64,000 bases of DNA from Streptomyces griseocarneus. GTDB taxonomy: Bacteria > Actinomycetota > Actinomycetes > Streptomycetales > Streptomycetaceae. The notes beneath the pieces were generated by a model, which made no database searches, was not told where the DNA came from, and saw nothing but the letters and a program-made list of their open reading frames with translations. The stretch covers positions 186,001 through 250,000 of the forward strand of contig PENC01000001.1 in NCBI GenBank assembly GCA_003674045.1, in the 5' to 3' direction. The position numbers were made by a program, and so were the translations under genes. This document shows, in pieces, positions 45,206 through 54,358 of the stretch (the stretch's first letter is position 1; each line of letters opens with the position of its first letter).

Positions 45206-46332
45206 CGGCCGCACGGGCCACCGCTCCACCGCTCGTGCCCGCCACCGACATCCACCGGTCCGCCGGAGGCCGGGGCGTCACCGGCGTCCATCGGGCTCCA
45301 GGGGCCAGGGCCGTCACCGACGCCCTTCAAGCCCCTGGGTCCCGAACCGGCACGGACGCCCGGCAGGCCGTCACCGATGCCGCTCACGCTGCCGTGCCCA
45401 TCTCCCTCGGCGAGGTCAACGAGCGCTCCGCACTCCTCGCGCGCTTCGACCGCAGCTATCTGGTGCCGGTACGGACCTTCCTGCGCCTGGCGGAACAGCT
45501 CACCGACTCCCGGCGCCGTGGAGGAGGCGGCTTCCGGGCCCTGACGATCGACGGGCGGCGGGCCTTCCGCTATCACTCCACCTACTACGACACACCCGGC
45601 CTGCGGTCCTTTCATGACCACCGGCAGGGGCGCCGCCTCCGCTTCAAGATCCGTGAGCGGGTGTACGAGGACACTGGCGAGCGGCAGTTCGAGATCAAGC
45701 TCAAGGGCGGTCGCGGCGACACCGTGAAGCACCGCCGCCTGCTGGCCGGGGCCGGCTTCCCGCCGGATGTCCTGCTCGACGTGCCGCCCGATGCCCCACC
45801 CGACATCTCGCCCGACGTCCTTCTCGGCACTCCGCCCGACGCCGACTGCAGGGCCTTCCTCGCCCGGACGCTGTGTCACGCGTACGGCATCGACGCGCCG
45901 GAAGGGCTGGCCCCTTCCCTCGGTACCGACTATCTGCGCGTGACGCTGGTCGCCGACGGGGAGCGCGTCACGTGCGACGCGGGGCTGGTCTGCTCCGATC
46001 TGCGGACGGGCCGGGCCGTGCGGTGCGACCCGGCTCTCGTCCTGGTCGAGGTGAAGACAGCCGGTCACCTTGGTGCGGCCGACCGTCTTCTGCACGCGTG
46101 CGGGGTGCGGCCCGCCGTCTTCACCAAGTACTGCGGAGGGTTCGCGGCGCTGCGCCCGTCCCTGCCCGCGAACCGCTGGCGCCGTGCCGCGGCCCGCGCC
46201 TTCGGCGCGCCGTCCCCACCGGGTGCGGCTCTGTCCGCGGACCGGGGCTCCGCCCCGGACCCCGGTGCGGCGTTGCCCGGATATCCGCGGGCCGGCGGGG
46301 ACTGGCCGCGCCCGCGCGGCGGAGCCGCATGA
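45202..46332 (+). CDS. VTC-domain protein (polyphosphate-polymerase-like)
   Basis: 376 residues from GTG 45202. The VTC tunnel domain shows ERSALLARFDRSYLVP, YHSTYYDTPGLRSFHDHRQG, RLRFKIRERVYEDTGERQFE, IKLKGGRGDTVKHRR, LRVTLVADGERVTCDAGL and LVEVKTAGHLGAADRLL, with the basic and acidic tunnel residues expected of VTC4-like polymerases. An unusual low-complexity insert of repeated PPD units (45755-45845) interrupts the domain. N- and C-termini are Pro/Ala/Gly-rich. Pairs with the DUF4956 gene. Confidence 0.85.
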   Translation: MTAARATAPPLVPATDIHRSAGGRGVTGVHRAPGARAVTDALQAPGSRTGTDARQAVTDAAHAAVPISLGEVNERSALLARFDRSYLVPVRTFLRLAEQLTDSRRRGGGGFRALTIDGRRAFRYHSTYYDTPGLRSFHDHRQGRRLRFKIRERVYEDTGERQFEIKLKGGRGDTVKHRRLLAGAGFPPDVLLDVPPDAPPDISPDVLLGTPPDADCRAFLARTLCHAYGIDAPEGLAPSLGTDYLRVTLVADGERVTCDAGLVCSDLRTGRAVRCDPALVLVEVKTAGHLGAADRLLHACGVRPAVFTKYCGGFAALRPSLPANRWRRAAARAFGAPSPPGAALSADRGSAPDPGAALPGYPRAGGDWPRPRGGAA

Positions 46333-46403
46333 TGCAGCCGTCCCGAGTCATGCAGCCGCCCCGAGCCATGTGGCTGCCTCGCGCCATGCAGCTGCCCCGC
46401 GCC
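46332..46403 (+). repeat. Four imperfect 18-bp tandem repeats
   Basis: Units 46332-46349, 46350-46367, 46368-46385 and 46386-46403 follow the consensus ATGCAGCYGCCCCGMGCC. They begin at the VTC stop codon and could encode MQPPRA-type hexapeptides in one frame, but no gene there is supported. The repeat probably arose by slippage and separates the VTC gene from the convergent AraC gene. Confidence 0.75.
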
Positions 46404-46426
46404 CCTGTCGGGGGCGCGGGAGCGGG

Positions 46427-47404
46427 TCACCGATGCCCGGCGCCCGCCAGTACGGGACCGGGGCCCTCGGAGTCCTGTGCCTGTCGTCGGAACTCTCCCG
46501 GAGGGAGGTCGAACATCTTGCGGAACGCCAGATGGAACCCCACGGAGCTCTGGTAGCCGACCAGCTCGGGGATCGTGGTGAGCGGGACCGTGGTCTCGGC
46601 GAGCAGCGTCGCCGCCTTCTGCATCCGGCGCTTCGTCAGATGCTGGCCGGGACCCTCGCCCACCAGCTCGCGGAAGGTCTTCGTGAACGCCGACCGGGAC
46701 ATCCCGGCCTGCCGGGAGAGGGAGTCGATCGTCCAGGGCTCCGGGTACTCGCGGTAGATCGCCAGGAGGGCCTTGCTGATGCCGGGGTGGCGCAGCGCGT
46801 GCAGGTCGGGGGAGCTCTCCGCCAGCTGCTCCAGCGCCACCCGCAAGGACAGCACGAAGACCATCTCGAAAGCACGGGTCACGATGAGCTGGCTGCCGGG
46901 CTCCTGCCGGGCCGTCTCCGCGGTGAGGCTCTCCAGGGTGCGCATCAGCAGCGGTTCCTTCGCCAGCATGTCGCGCTCCAGGACGATGACGTCGGGGAGG
47001 GCCGCGTAGATCGGGGGCTTGCTGACGGCGTCGTAGTGCAGGCTGCCGCAGATCAGCTCGGTCTCGGGGCCGGACGTGCCGATCTCGACGATGCCCGAGG
47101 CGCCGGGGCGGCGTTCCGGCAGCACGGTGTCGAGGGACGGGGCGAGCGGCACCGCGCGGTCCGCGATCGTGTGTCCCGTGCCGTGCGGGAACACCGCGAG
47201 ATCTCCCTCGCGCAGGGTCACGGGCGAGGAATCCCCGGGAAAGCTCACACAGCAGTCGTTGCGCAGGATGTAATGGATGATCGCGCAGCTCTCGTCCTCC
47301 CCCTGAATCGCCCAGGGCCCACGGGCAAGCCATCTGCTGTGGAAAACGCTGTGCAAACGGAGCGGCATCAGAAGGTCACTCAAAGTGTCGTCGACGCGAC
47401 TCAT
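46427..47404 (-). CDS. AraC-family regulator (cupin_6 type) of the biosynthetic cluster
   Basis: 325 residues. N-terminal cupin-like sensor (CCVSFPGDSSPVTLREGDLA, VFPHGTGHTIADRAVPL), C-terminal double HTH (EPWTIDSLSRQAGMSRSAFT, LAETTVPLTTIPELVGYQSS, VGFHLAFRKMFDLPPGEFRR). Divergent from the PhzS-like gene with a 243-bp shared region containing dyads. Best candidate for pathway-specific activator or repressor of the 47.6-62 kb genes. Confidence 0.9.
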   Translation of the reverse strand: MSRVDDTLSDLLMPLRLHSVFHSRWLARGPWAIQGEDESCAIIHYILRNDCCVSFPGDSSPVTLREGDLAVFPHGTGHTIADRAVPLAPSLDTVLPERRPGASGIVEIGTSGPETELICGSLHYDAVSKPPIYAALPDVIVLERDMLAKEPLLMRTLESLTAETARQEPGSQLIVTRAFEMVFVLSLRVALEQLAESSPDLHALRHPGISKALLAIYREYPEPWTIDSLSRQAGMSRSAFTKTFRELVGEGPGQHLTKRRMQKAATLLAETTVPLTTIPELVGYQSSVGFHLAFRKMFDLPPGEFRRQAQDSEGPGPVLAGAGHR

Positions 47405-47424
47405 GGACGATCCTTAAAAGCGGC

Positions 47425-47461
47425 AGGATTCTTGATAGTTGAATCCTAACCAGGGCCTGGT
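47425..47461. promoter_or_regulatory. Two dyads in the AraC/monooxygenase control region
   Basis: AGGATTC (47425-47431) and GAATCCT (47441-47447) form a 7-bp inverted repeat with a 9-nt spacer. Immediately after is ACCAGGGCCTGGT (47449-47461), a 13-nt near-perfect palindrome. They lie just upstream of the AraC gene start in a short A/T-richer stretch. Plausible AraC or global-regulator operators. Confidence 0.4.
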
Positions 47462-47647
47462 CAGACTTCTTGTCAGGGATAGTCGCCGGATCGGCCGGGG
47501 GGTCGAACTGCGAGTCGCAGGTCACAGGTGAAGATCCCCACATGCGTACAACCCTTGTGCGGAACCACGGACCACTGAGGCACGGGACCGCGGAAACGCA
47601 CGGGGCTCTGCTCTGGCATGTTCGGAACAGTTGGAACGGGGGGTTCC

Positions 47648-48907
47648 GTGGAAATTCTGATAGCAGGGGCTGGAATCGGCGGGCTCACGGCCGCGCTGAG
47701 TCTGCACCATGTCGGATTCGACAGGGTGCGCATTGTCGAGGCGGCCCCCGAATTGCGTCCGCTGGGCGCCGGGGTCAATCTGCTGCCCAATGCGGTGCGC
47801 GAGCTGGCCGCGCTCGGGCTTTTCGGCGAACTCGCCGCGGTCTCCGCCCGAACCGACGAAATCGGCTATTACGCGCGCACCGGCGGGCTGATCTGGCGGG
47901 ACGACCGGAGCGCTGGATCCGGCCACCGCTGGCCCCAGTTGTCGCTCCACCGAGGCCGTCTCCACACGGTGCTCACCGAGGCCGTGCGGGCCCGGCTTGG
48001 CGCGGACGCCATCGTCACCGACGCGAGGCTGACGGGCTTCACCGAGCTGCCGGACGGCAGGCTCGAGGCGGCCCTCGACCACGGTCGCGGTACCTCGTCG
48101 TCGACGCTGCGCGCCGATGTCCTCGTCGGGGCCGACGGCATCCGTTCCGCCGTGCGTGCCACGCTCTACCCGGACGAGGGCGCGCCCTCATGGCAGGGGG
48201 CGACGGTGTGGCGGGGCACCACCTGGGTCCCCCCGTTCCTCGGCGGGACCTCGATGCTGGTCACCGGCGACGGCACCCAGAAGGTCGTCGCGTACGCGAT
48301 GTCGCCGGAGCCCGATGCCGAGGGCCGTGTCCTCGTCAACTGGGCCGCCTCGCGCCCCGTGGACGACGGGGCGGACGCCGACCGCAGCGACTGGAACCGG
48401 CCAGTGCCGCAGACGAAGTTCCTGCCCCACTTCGAGGGCTGGGACCTCGGTTTCCTCGACGTCACCGCGCTGCTCGCGGACTCGGCCGGCGCGTTCGAGT
48501 ACCCCATGCTCGATCGGGACCCATTGCCTCGTTGGTCCTTCGGGCACACCACGCTGCTCGGGGACGCCGCGCACGCCATGTGCCCGATGGGCTCGGGCGG
48601 CACCACTCAGGCGATCATCGACGCACGGGCCCTGGCCTATTGCCTGGCGACGGGCGGGAATACCGAGGACGCGCTCGCCGCGTACGAGGAACACCGCCGT
48701 CCCGCGATGACCGAACTCCAGCTCGCCAATCGCAATATGGGCCCGGAAATCGTCATCGACATGACGTACGACCGGGCGCCCGAAGGATTCCGGCGGGCGA
48801 GCGATGTGATACCCGCGGCCGAACTGGCCGATGTCGCACGACACCACGCCGAAATAGGCGCCTTCGATCCCGTGGCCGCCAGCACCGGCTCGCCCTGGAC
48901 CGTCTGA
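47648..48907 (+). CDS. PhzS-like FAD-dependent aromatic monooxygenase (copy 1)
   Basis: 419 residues from GTG 47648, which gives MEILIAGAGIGGLTAALSL like copy 2; ATG 47618 would add 10 residues. Rossmann GAGIGG FAD motif at the N-terminus, LGAGVNLLPNAVRELAALG, the DG motif VLVGADGIRSAVRATLYPD, and the second FAD site LLGDAAHAMCPMGSGGTTQA. Close to PhzS, which hydroxylates a phenazine carboxylate with decarboxylation. First gene of the co-directional cluster, 95 bp before hpaB-like. Substrate unknown, probably an electron-rich aromatic ring. Confidence 0.88.
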   Translation: MEILIAGAGIGGLTAALSLHHVGFDRVRIVEAAPELRPLGAGVNLLPNAVRELAALGLFGELAAVSARTDEIGYYARTGGLIWRDDRSAGSGHRWPQLSLHRGRLHTVLTEAVRARLGADAIVTDARLTGFTELPDGRLEAALDHGRGTSSSTLRADVLVGADGIRSAVRATLYPDEGAPSWQGATVWRGTTWVPPFLGGTSMLVTGDGTQKVVAYAMSPEPDAEGRVLVNWAASRPVDDGADADRSDWNRPVPQTKFLPHFEGWDLGFLDVTALLADSAGAFEYPMLDRDPLPRWSFGHTTLLGDAAHAMCPMGSGGTTQAIIDARALAYCLATGGNTEDALAAYEEHRRPAMTELQLANRNMGPEIVIDMTYDRAPEGFRRASDVIPAAELADVARHHAEIGAFDPVAASTGSPWTV

Positions 48908-49002
48908 CCCCACCCGCCGCCCGGCCGCCGCGCCGTGGCCACGGCGAATTCCCGCGGAACGGCGACGTTCCCGTCGGCACACCGAAATATTTCAGGAGAA
49001 CA

Positions 49003-50487
49003 ATGACCCGCGCTGGCCAGGAGTACATCGAGTCCCTGCGTGACGGACGTGAAATTTGGCTCGACGGTGAACTCGTCAAGGACGTCACCACGCACCCGGC
49101 ATTCCGCAACACGGTCCGCTCGATCGCCGGTCTGTACGACATGACGCACGACCCGGCGTTCCGCGACGTCCTCACCGTGCAGCCGGAGGGGGCGGACGCC
49201 CGGATCCACCGCGCCTACGCGATCCCGCGCAGCCACGAGGACCTGGTCGCCCGCCGCAAGGCGTTCAAGACCTGGTCGGAGGCCAGCTACGGCTTCCTCG
49301 GCCGCTCTCCCGACTACATGGCCTCCGGCATCGCGGGCTTCGCCGCCCTGCCCGGCGTCTTCGCGGGCGCGGAGTTCGACGGCACCGCCAACCTCGACGC
49401 CTACTACCGCCGTATGTCCCAGGGCGACCTCTACCAGTCGTTCACCCTCGCCAACCCGCAGGCGGACCGCACCAAGGCCGCCTCCGAGCAGGAGCGCGAC
49501 GACCTCTACATCCGGGTCGTCAAGGAGCTCGACGGCGGCATCGTCGTGCGCGGCGCGAAGATGATCGGCACCGCGGCCATCTTCGGCAACGAGATCATCG
49601 TCGGCACCATCGAGCCGCTCCCGGCCAAGGACGCCGACTACGCGCTCAGCTTCTCCGTCCCGCTGGACACCCCGGGCCTGAAGTTCATCTCGCGCACCTC
49701 CTACGAGGCCGCCGCGCGCACCGTCTTCGACAACCCGCTCTCCTCGCGCTTCGACGAGAACGACTCCATGCTCATCTGCGAGGACGTCTTCGTCCCGTGG
49801 GAGAACGTGCTCGTCTACCGCGACGTCGAGGCCTCCTTCAAGCAGTGGTGGGTGACCCCGGCGTACTGGAACTTCGTCCACCAGGCGGCCACCCGCTTCT
49901 GGACCAAGCTGGAGTTCCTCGTCGGTCTCGGCATCCTCATCGCCAAGGCCAACGGCACCTACGAACTGCCGCCCGTCCAGATCCAGATCGGCCGCCTCAT
50001 GGGCTGGCTGAACATGGCGAAGTCCATGCTGCTGGCCGCCGAGGCCTCCTACGAGGCCGTGCCCGGCGGCGACGGCGCCGTCCAGATCAACAAGGAGATC
50101 GCCTCGGCGCACCGCTTCATGGCGGCCGACGTCTACCCCAAGGTCCTCCAGGAGATCAAGACGCTCGCGGGCGGCGGGCTCATCCAGCTCCCGGCCTCCG
50201 GCCTCGACCTCCGCCACCCCGTGATCGGCGACCTGGTCGCCAAGTACGTCCGCTCGCCCGGCGCCGGCCCGGAGAAGCGCATCAAGCTCTTCAAGCTCGC
50301 CTGGGACGCCCTCGGCTCCGAGTTCGCCGGGCGCCACGAGCAGTACGAGCGCTTCTACCACGGCGCCCCGCACATCTACCTGCCGTCCATGGTCCGCGAC
50401 GGCAGCCCGGACCTCTGCGAGCGCCTCGCCCAGTCCTGCCTCGACGGGTACGAACTCGCCGACGAGCCCGCAGGGTTCGCCGCGTGA
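49003..50487 (+). CDS. HpaB-like FADH2-dependent hydroxylase
   Basis: 494 residues; CAGGAGAACA ribosome site before ATG 49003. Matches the 4-hydroxyphenylacetate 3-hydroxylase large-component family: RAGQEYIESLRDGREIWLDG at the N-terminus, AIPRSHEDLVARRKAFKTWS, GGIVVRGAKMIGTAAIFGNE, CEDVFVPWENVLVYRD. The long frame upstream is not coding. Such enzymes need a separate flavin reductase, and none is evident nearby; it may be supplied in trans. The stop overlaps the exporter gene (GTGA). Likely phenol or other aromatic/amine hydroxylation. Confidence 0.9.
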   Translation: MTRAGQEYIESLRDGREIWLDGELVKDVTTHPAFRNTVRSIAGLYDMTHDPAFRDVLTVQPEGADARIHRAYAIPRSHEDLVARRKAFKTWSEASYGFLGRSPDYMASGIAGFAALPGVFAGAEFDGTANLDAYYRRMSQGDLYQSFTLANPQADRTKAASEQERDDLYIRVVKELDGGIVVRGAKMIGTAAIFGNEIIVGTIEPLPAKDADYALSFSVPLDTPGLKFISRTSYEAAARTVFDNPLSSRFDENDSMLICEDVFVPWENVLVYRDVEASFKQWWVTPAYWNFVHQAATRFWTKLEFLVGLGILIAKANGTYELPPVQIQIGRLMGWLNMAKSMLLAAEASYEAVPGGDGAVQINKEIASAHRFMAADVYPKVLQEIKTLAGGGLIQLPASGLDLRHPVIGDLVAKYVRSPGAGPEKRIKLFKLAWDALGSEFAGRHEQYERFYHGAPHIYLPSMVRDGSPDLCERLAQSCLDGYELADEPAGFAA

Positions 50488-51902
50488 CCTCCATGGCACC
50501 CCACCGCCGGCTCGCGCTCGCGCTGCTCGCCTGCACCCAGTTCCTGCTGATCCTCGACACGGCGATCATCAACGTCGCCGTGCCGTCGATCGGCGACGAG
50601 CTCGGCATCTCGCCCAGCGGCCTGTCCTGGGTGGCGAACGCCTACCTGATCACCTTCGGCGGACTGCTGCTGTTCAGCGGCCGCGCGGCCGACCTGTTCG
50701 GCCGCAGGAAACTGTTCGCGGCGGGCCTCGCCGTCCTCGTACTGGCCTCGCTCGCCGGAGCCCTCGCCGACGGCGCGGCCTGGCTGATCACGGCCCGCGC
50801 CGTGCAGGGCGTGGGCGCCGCGCTCGCCGCGGCCGCCGCCTTCGCCCTGCTGCTCACGCTCTTCGCCGACGGGCCCGAGCGCCACAAGGCGCTGGGCATC
50901 TTCGCCGCGATGGCCGGCGCGGGCGGCGCGGCGGGCACGGTGCTGGGCGGCGTGCTCACCAGCTGGCTCGGCTGGCGCTCCACCTTTGCGCTGAACGTCG
51001 TCGTCGGCGTCGTGCTCATCGCCTGCACCTGGCGCGTGCTGCCGGAGGCGCGGGAGGAGGGCGGCGGGCGCGGCTTCGACATCAGCGGCGCCCTCACCGT
51101 CACCGGTGGCCTGGGGCTTCTCGCCTACGCCCTGGTGAACGCGGGGGAGGAGGGCTGGACCGCGGCGACCACGCTGGTCCCGGCGGCCCTCGCCGTGGTC
51201 CTGCTCGTGGCCTTCGCCGTGATCGAGTCGCGCGTGGCGCAGCCGCTCGTGCCGCTGAAGGTGCTCGGGCGGCCCACGCTGCGCCTGGCCAATGTGCTCG
51301 GCGGGCTCGCGCAGATGGCGCTGTTCCCGATGTTCTTCCTGGTCAGCCTGTACATGCAGGCGGTGCTCGGCTTCGAGCCGGTGGCCGGGGGACTGGGGCT
51401 GCTGCCGCTGTCGCTGGTCGTCGTGGTGGTCGCGGGCGCGACGGACCGGTTCATCGGCCGGTTCGGGCTGCGGACGGTGATGGCCGCGGGCTTCGTGCTC
51501 ATCGCGGCGGGCCTCGCCTGGCTGTCGGCGCTCTCCGCGCACGGCACCTTCACCGACGACGTCCTCGCGCCCAGCATCGTCCTCGGCGTGGGCCTGCCCC
51601 TGGCCGCGGTCACCACCAACGTGGCGGCGACCATGGACGCGGGCACGGACGAGGTCGGCCTGGCCTCCGGGCTCATCAACACCAGCCAGCAGATCGGCTC
51701 CGTGCTCGGGCTGGCGGTGCTGACGGCGGTGGCCTCGGCCCGTACGGGCACGTCCGGGGACTCCGTGGCGATGACGTCGGGTTTCCAGGCGGCCTTCCTG
51801 GTCGCCGCCGCGATATCCGCCGTGGCCGCGCTCCTCAGCCTGACCCTGCGGACGCCCGCGGCCGTGCCGCCCGCACCCGCCGTCGAAGGAGCCTCTGGTT
51901 GA
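50484..51902 (+). CDS. EmrB/QacA-type MFS exporter of the cluster
   Basis: 472 residues from GTG 50484 overlapping the HpaB-like stop; ATG 50493 is an alternative. Fourteen predicted helices. Motifs: QFLLILDTAIINVAVPSIG, GRAADLFGRRKLFAAG (motif A), GGAAGTVLGGVLTSWLGWRS (motif C). Likely product export and self-resistance. Confidence 0.88.
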   Translation: MTSMAPHRRLALALLACTQFLLILDTAIINVAVPSIGDELGISPSGLSWVANAYLITFGGLLLFSGRAADLFGRRKLFAAGLAVLVLASLAGALADGAAWLITARAVQGVGAALAAAAAFALLLTLFADGPERHKALGIFAAMAGAGGAAGTVLGGVLTSWLGWRSTFALNVVVGVVLIACTWRVLPEAREEGGGRGFDISGALTVTGGLGLLAYALVNAGEEGWTAATTLVPAALAVVLLVAFAVIESRVAQPLVPLKVLGRPTLRLANVLGGLAQMALFPMFFLVSLYMQAVLGFEPVAGGLGLLPLSLVVVVVAGATDRFIGRFGLRTVMAAGFVLIAAGLAWLSALSAHGTFTDDVLAPSIVLGVGLPLAAVTTNVAATMDAGTDEVGLASGLINTSQQIGSVLGLAVLTAVASARTGTSGDSVAMTSGFQAAFLVAAAISAVAALLSLTLRTPAAVPPAPAVEGASG

Positions 51903-52006
51903 TTGTTAAGTACCTCCGCCCGGCTGCTAATTGAAGCGGCCACGGCACGGCTGACAGGCTCGGATCCGTCTGTACAACGCATATTCTCTGCGAGGAAACA
52001 CCCACG

Positions 52007-52924
52007 ATGACTGACACGAACGGGCACCGGTACCTGGTATTCGGAGCCAGCGGTTTCCAGGGCGGCGCGGTCGCCCGCCTCCTGGCGGAGCAGGGCCACG
52101 CGGTGCGCGGCTTCGCCCGCCGCGAGGTCGAGGCGGACAAGGCCGTCGACGGCGTCACGATGGTCCAGGGCGACCTGGCCGACGCCGCCGCCGTCCGCGC
52201 GGCCTTCGAAGGCATCACCCACGCCGCCCTGGTCATGCCCCTGGTCTACGACCAGGAGACTGTCGAGACCTACGCCCGGAACATCGCCGAGGCCGCCGTG
52301 GCCGCCGGTGTCCGGCGCCTGGTGTACAACGTCAACACCCCGCTGCCGGGCGAGAAGACGCCGTACGCCTCCTTCGAGACGCGCCGCGCCGTCGAGGGCA
52401 TCCTGCGCGACAGCGGCGTGCCGCTGGTCGTCGTCCGCCCGCCGGTCTACCTGGACAACCTGTTCAGCCCCTGGAACGGCCCCGCGCTGGTCGACGACGG
52501 TGTGCTGGCCTACCCGCTGCCCGCCGACCGGCGGGTGGCCTGGCTGTCGCACACCGATCTCGCCGCCGCCGTCGTCGCCGCGCTCGGCGCCGAGGGCCTG
52601 GAGGGCGAGACCCTGGAGATCGGCGGTGCCGAGGCCGTCACCGGCCCCGAGCTCGCCGCCGCCTTCGCCCGCGCCCTGGGCCGCGAGGTGACCTACCTCG
52701 CCCTGGACCCGGCGGAGTTCGAGGCCGGCCTCGGCCAGGTCGTCGGTGCCGACGCCGCCGCGGGGGTCGCGGGTATCTACCGCTGGGCCGCCGAGGGCCG
52801 GGAGCCGGAGCTCTTCGCCGCTGACGCGAAGACCACCGAGGACCGGCTCGGCATCCGCCTGACGCCGATCGGCGAGTGGATCTCCGCCCAGCCCTGGCAC
52901 ATCTGGGCCAAGAAGAACGACTAG
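52007..52924 (+). CDS. NmrA-like NAD(P)-binding oxidoreductase
   Basis: 305 residues. N-terminal FGASGFQGGAVARLLAEQGH is the Rossmann GxxGxxG motif; DLADAAAVRAAFEGITHAAL and VVRPPVYLDNLFSPW are typical of the atypical SDR (NmrA/isoflavone-reductase) group. No Tyr-x3-Lys catalytic pair is evident, as in many NmrA proteins. It could reduce a pathway intermediate or serve as a redox sensor. GAGGAAA ribosome site; followed by a strong hairpin. Confidence 0.85.
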   Translation: MTDTNGHRYLVFGASGFQGGAVARLLAEQGHAVRGFARREVEADKAVDGVTMVQGDLADAAAVRAAFEGITHAALVMPLVYDQETVETYARNIAEAAVAAGVRRLVYNVNTPLPGEKTPYASFETRRAVEGILRDSGVPLVVVRPPVYLDNLFSPWNGPALVDDGVLAYPLPADRRVAWLSHTDLAAAVVAALGAEGLEGETLEIGGAEAVTGPELAAAFARALGREVTYLALDPAEFEAGLGQVVGADAAAGVAGIYRWAAEGREPELFAADAKTTEDRLGIRLTPIGEWISAQPWHIWAKKND

Positions 52925-52933
52925 CACGACGGA

Positions 52934-52966
52934 CGGGGTGTGCCGCGACCACCGCGGCACACCCCG
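52934..52966 (+). terminator. Perfect 14-bp hairpin after the NmrA-like gene
   Basis: CGGGGTGTGCCGCG (52934-52947), loop ACCAC, CGCGGCACACCCCG (52953-52966). It starts 10 bp after the NmrA-like stop and ends 28 bp before the KS gene. Either a terminator splitting the cluster into two transcripts or a partial attenuator. Confidence 0.7.
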
Positions 52967-52993
52967 GACGAAGCACCAACGGGGGGAAGCAGG

Positions 52994-54358
52994 ATGACCG
53001 GGCAGCACCGCCACGGGCCTGACGCACGAACGCCTGTCGCCGTCATCGGCATGGGCTGCGCCTATCCGGGCGCATGGGGGACCGACGAGCTCTGGGAGCT
53101 CCTCGTCGACGGCGTGGACGCCGTCGGCGACATCCCGGGATCGCGGTACGACACCGAGGAGTTCCACGCACCGCGGCCGGGCATGCCCGGCAGGACCACC
53201 AGCCGCCGCGGCGGTTTCCTCGACGGGCTCGCCGAGGCCGTGGGGCCGGACGCCTTCCCGGCCGAGGAGTTCGGAGTGGAGCCGCACGAGATCGCGGACA
53301 TGGACCCGCAGCAGCGGCTCCTCCTGCTGACCGCCCGCGCCGCGCTCCGCGACGCCGGGCTGCCGGCCGAACGCCACGCGGGCAGCCGCACCGCCGTGTT
53401 CGTCGGCCAGTCGCACTCCGACCACTGGGACGCCCTCCGCGACCGCGGCCTCGACACCCTGGACCTCGGCTCCTTCAGCGGCAGCCACCAGCGCGGCCTG
53501 CTGGCCGGGCGGCTCTCGTACGCCTTCGACCTGCGCGGCCCCAGCGTCACCGTCGACACCGCGCAGGCGTCCTCCCTCGTCGCCCTGCACCTGGCCGTGC
53601 GCAGCCTGCGCAGCGGCGAGGCCGACATGGCCCTCGCCGGCGGCGTCAGCCTCGTCCTCGGCCCCGCGGCGAACGTCATGCTCTCGCAGGCGGGCGCGCT
53701 CTCCCCGGACGGCCGCTGCAAGTTCGGCGACGCGACCGCCGACGGCTTCGTCCGCTCCGAGGGCGCGGGCGTCGTCGTCCTCAAGCCGCTGGACCGGGCG
53801 CTCGCCGACGGCGACCGCGTCCGGGCCGTGATCCTCGGCAGCGCCGTCAGCAACGACGGCCGCGCCAAGGACCGCCTCACCGACCCCTCGCGGGAGGGCC
53901 AGGCCACCGCCATGCGCTGGGCCTACGAGGACGCCGGGATCACCCCCGGCGAGGTCGCGTACGTCGAGGCCCACGGCACCGGCACCCGTATCGACCCCGT
54001 CGAACTCGGCGCGCTCACCGACGTGCTGGGCGAGGGCAGGCCCGCGGACCGGCCCTGCCTCGTCGGCTCGCTCAAGTCCAACATCGGCCACACCGAGGCC
54101 GCCGCGGGCGTCGGCGGGGTCATCAAGACCGTGCTCGCCCTCGAACACGGCACCGTCCCGCCCAGCCTCCACTTCACCACGCCGCACCCCGCCGTCGACT
54201 GGGACGCGCTGCCCCTCGTCGTCCCCACCCGGCCCCGGCACCTGTCCCGGCGGGACGGGCGCCCCGTGATCGCGGCCGTCAACGGACAGAGCATCTCGTC
54301 CACCAACGTCCACCTCGTCCTCGCACAGGCCCTGCGGATACCCGGCACCGGCCATTAG
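52994..54358 (+). CDS. Stand-alone KSQ-type ketosynthase (active-site Cys replaced by Gln)
   Basis: 454 residues; AAGCAGG ribosome site. Clear beta-ketoacyl synthase: PVAVIGMGCAYPGAWGTDEL, DPQQRLLLLTARAALRDAGL, GPSVTVDTAQASSLVALHLA, EAHGTGT (H327), SNIGHTEAAAG (H366). The nucleophile position holds Gln191 (DTAQASS in place of DTACSSS), while both catalytic His remain. In PKS loading modules KSQ domains decarboxylate malonyl-ACP and cannot condense. Here it is a single-domain protein with no AT, ACP or other PKS gene in the window. It may decarboxylate a carrier- or CoA-bound intermediate or act non-catalytically. Confidence 0.88.
   Translation: MTGQHRHGPDARTPVAVIGMGCAYPGAWGTDELWELLVDGVDAVGDIPGSRYDTEEFHAPRPGMPGRTTSRRGGFLDGLAEAVGPDAFPAEEFGVEPHEIADMDPQQRLLLLTARAALRDAGLPAERHAGSRTAVFVGQSHSDHWDALRDRGLDTLDLGSFSGSHQRGLLAGRLSYAFDLRGPSVTVDTAQASSLVALHLAVRSLRSGEADMALAGGVSLVLGPAANVMLSQAGALSPDGRCKFGDATADGFVRSEGAGVVVLKPLDRALADGDRVRAVILGSAVSNDGRAKDRLTDPSREGQATAMRWAYEDAGITPGEVAYVEAHGTGTRIDPVELGALTDVLGEGRPADRPCLVGSLKSNIGHTEAAAGVGGVIKTVLALEHGTVPPSLHFTTPHPAVDWDALPLVVPTRPRHLSRRDGRPVIAAVNGQSISSTNVHLVLAQALRIPGTGH

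Noticed and set aside
46332..46403. CRISPR array
   Set aside because: Units are contiguous without spacers and only 18 bp long; simple tandem repeat.
47470..49002. Upstream extension of the HpaB-like frame
   Set aside because: Out-of-frame reading of the PhzS-like gene; ribosome site and homology place the start at 49003.
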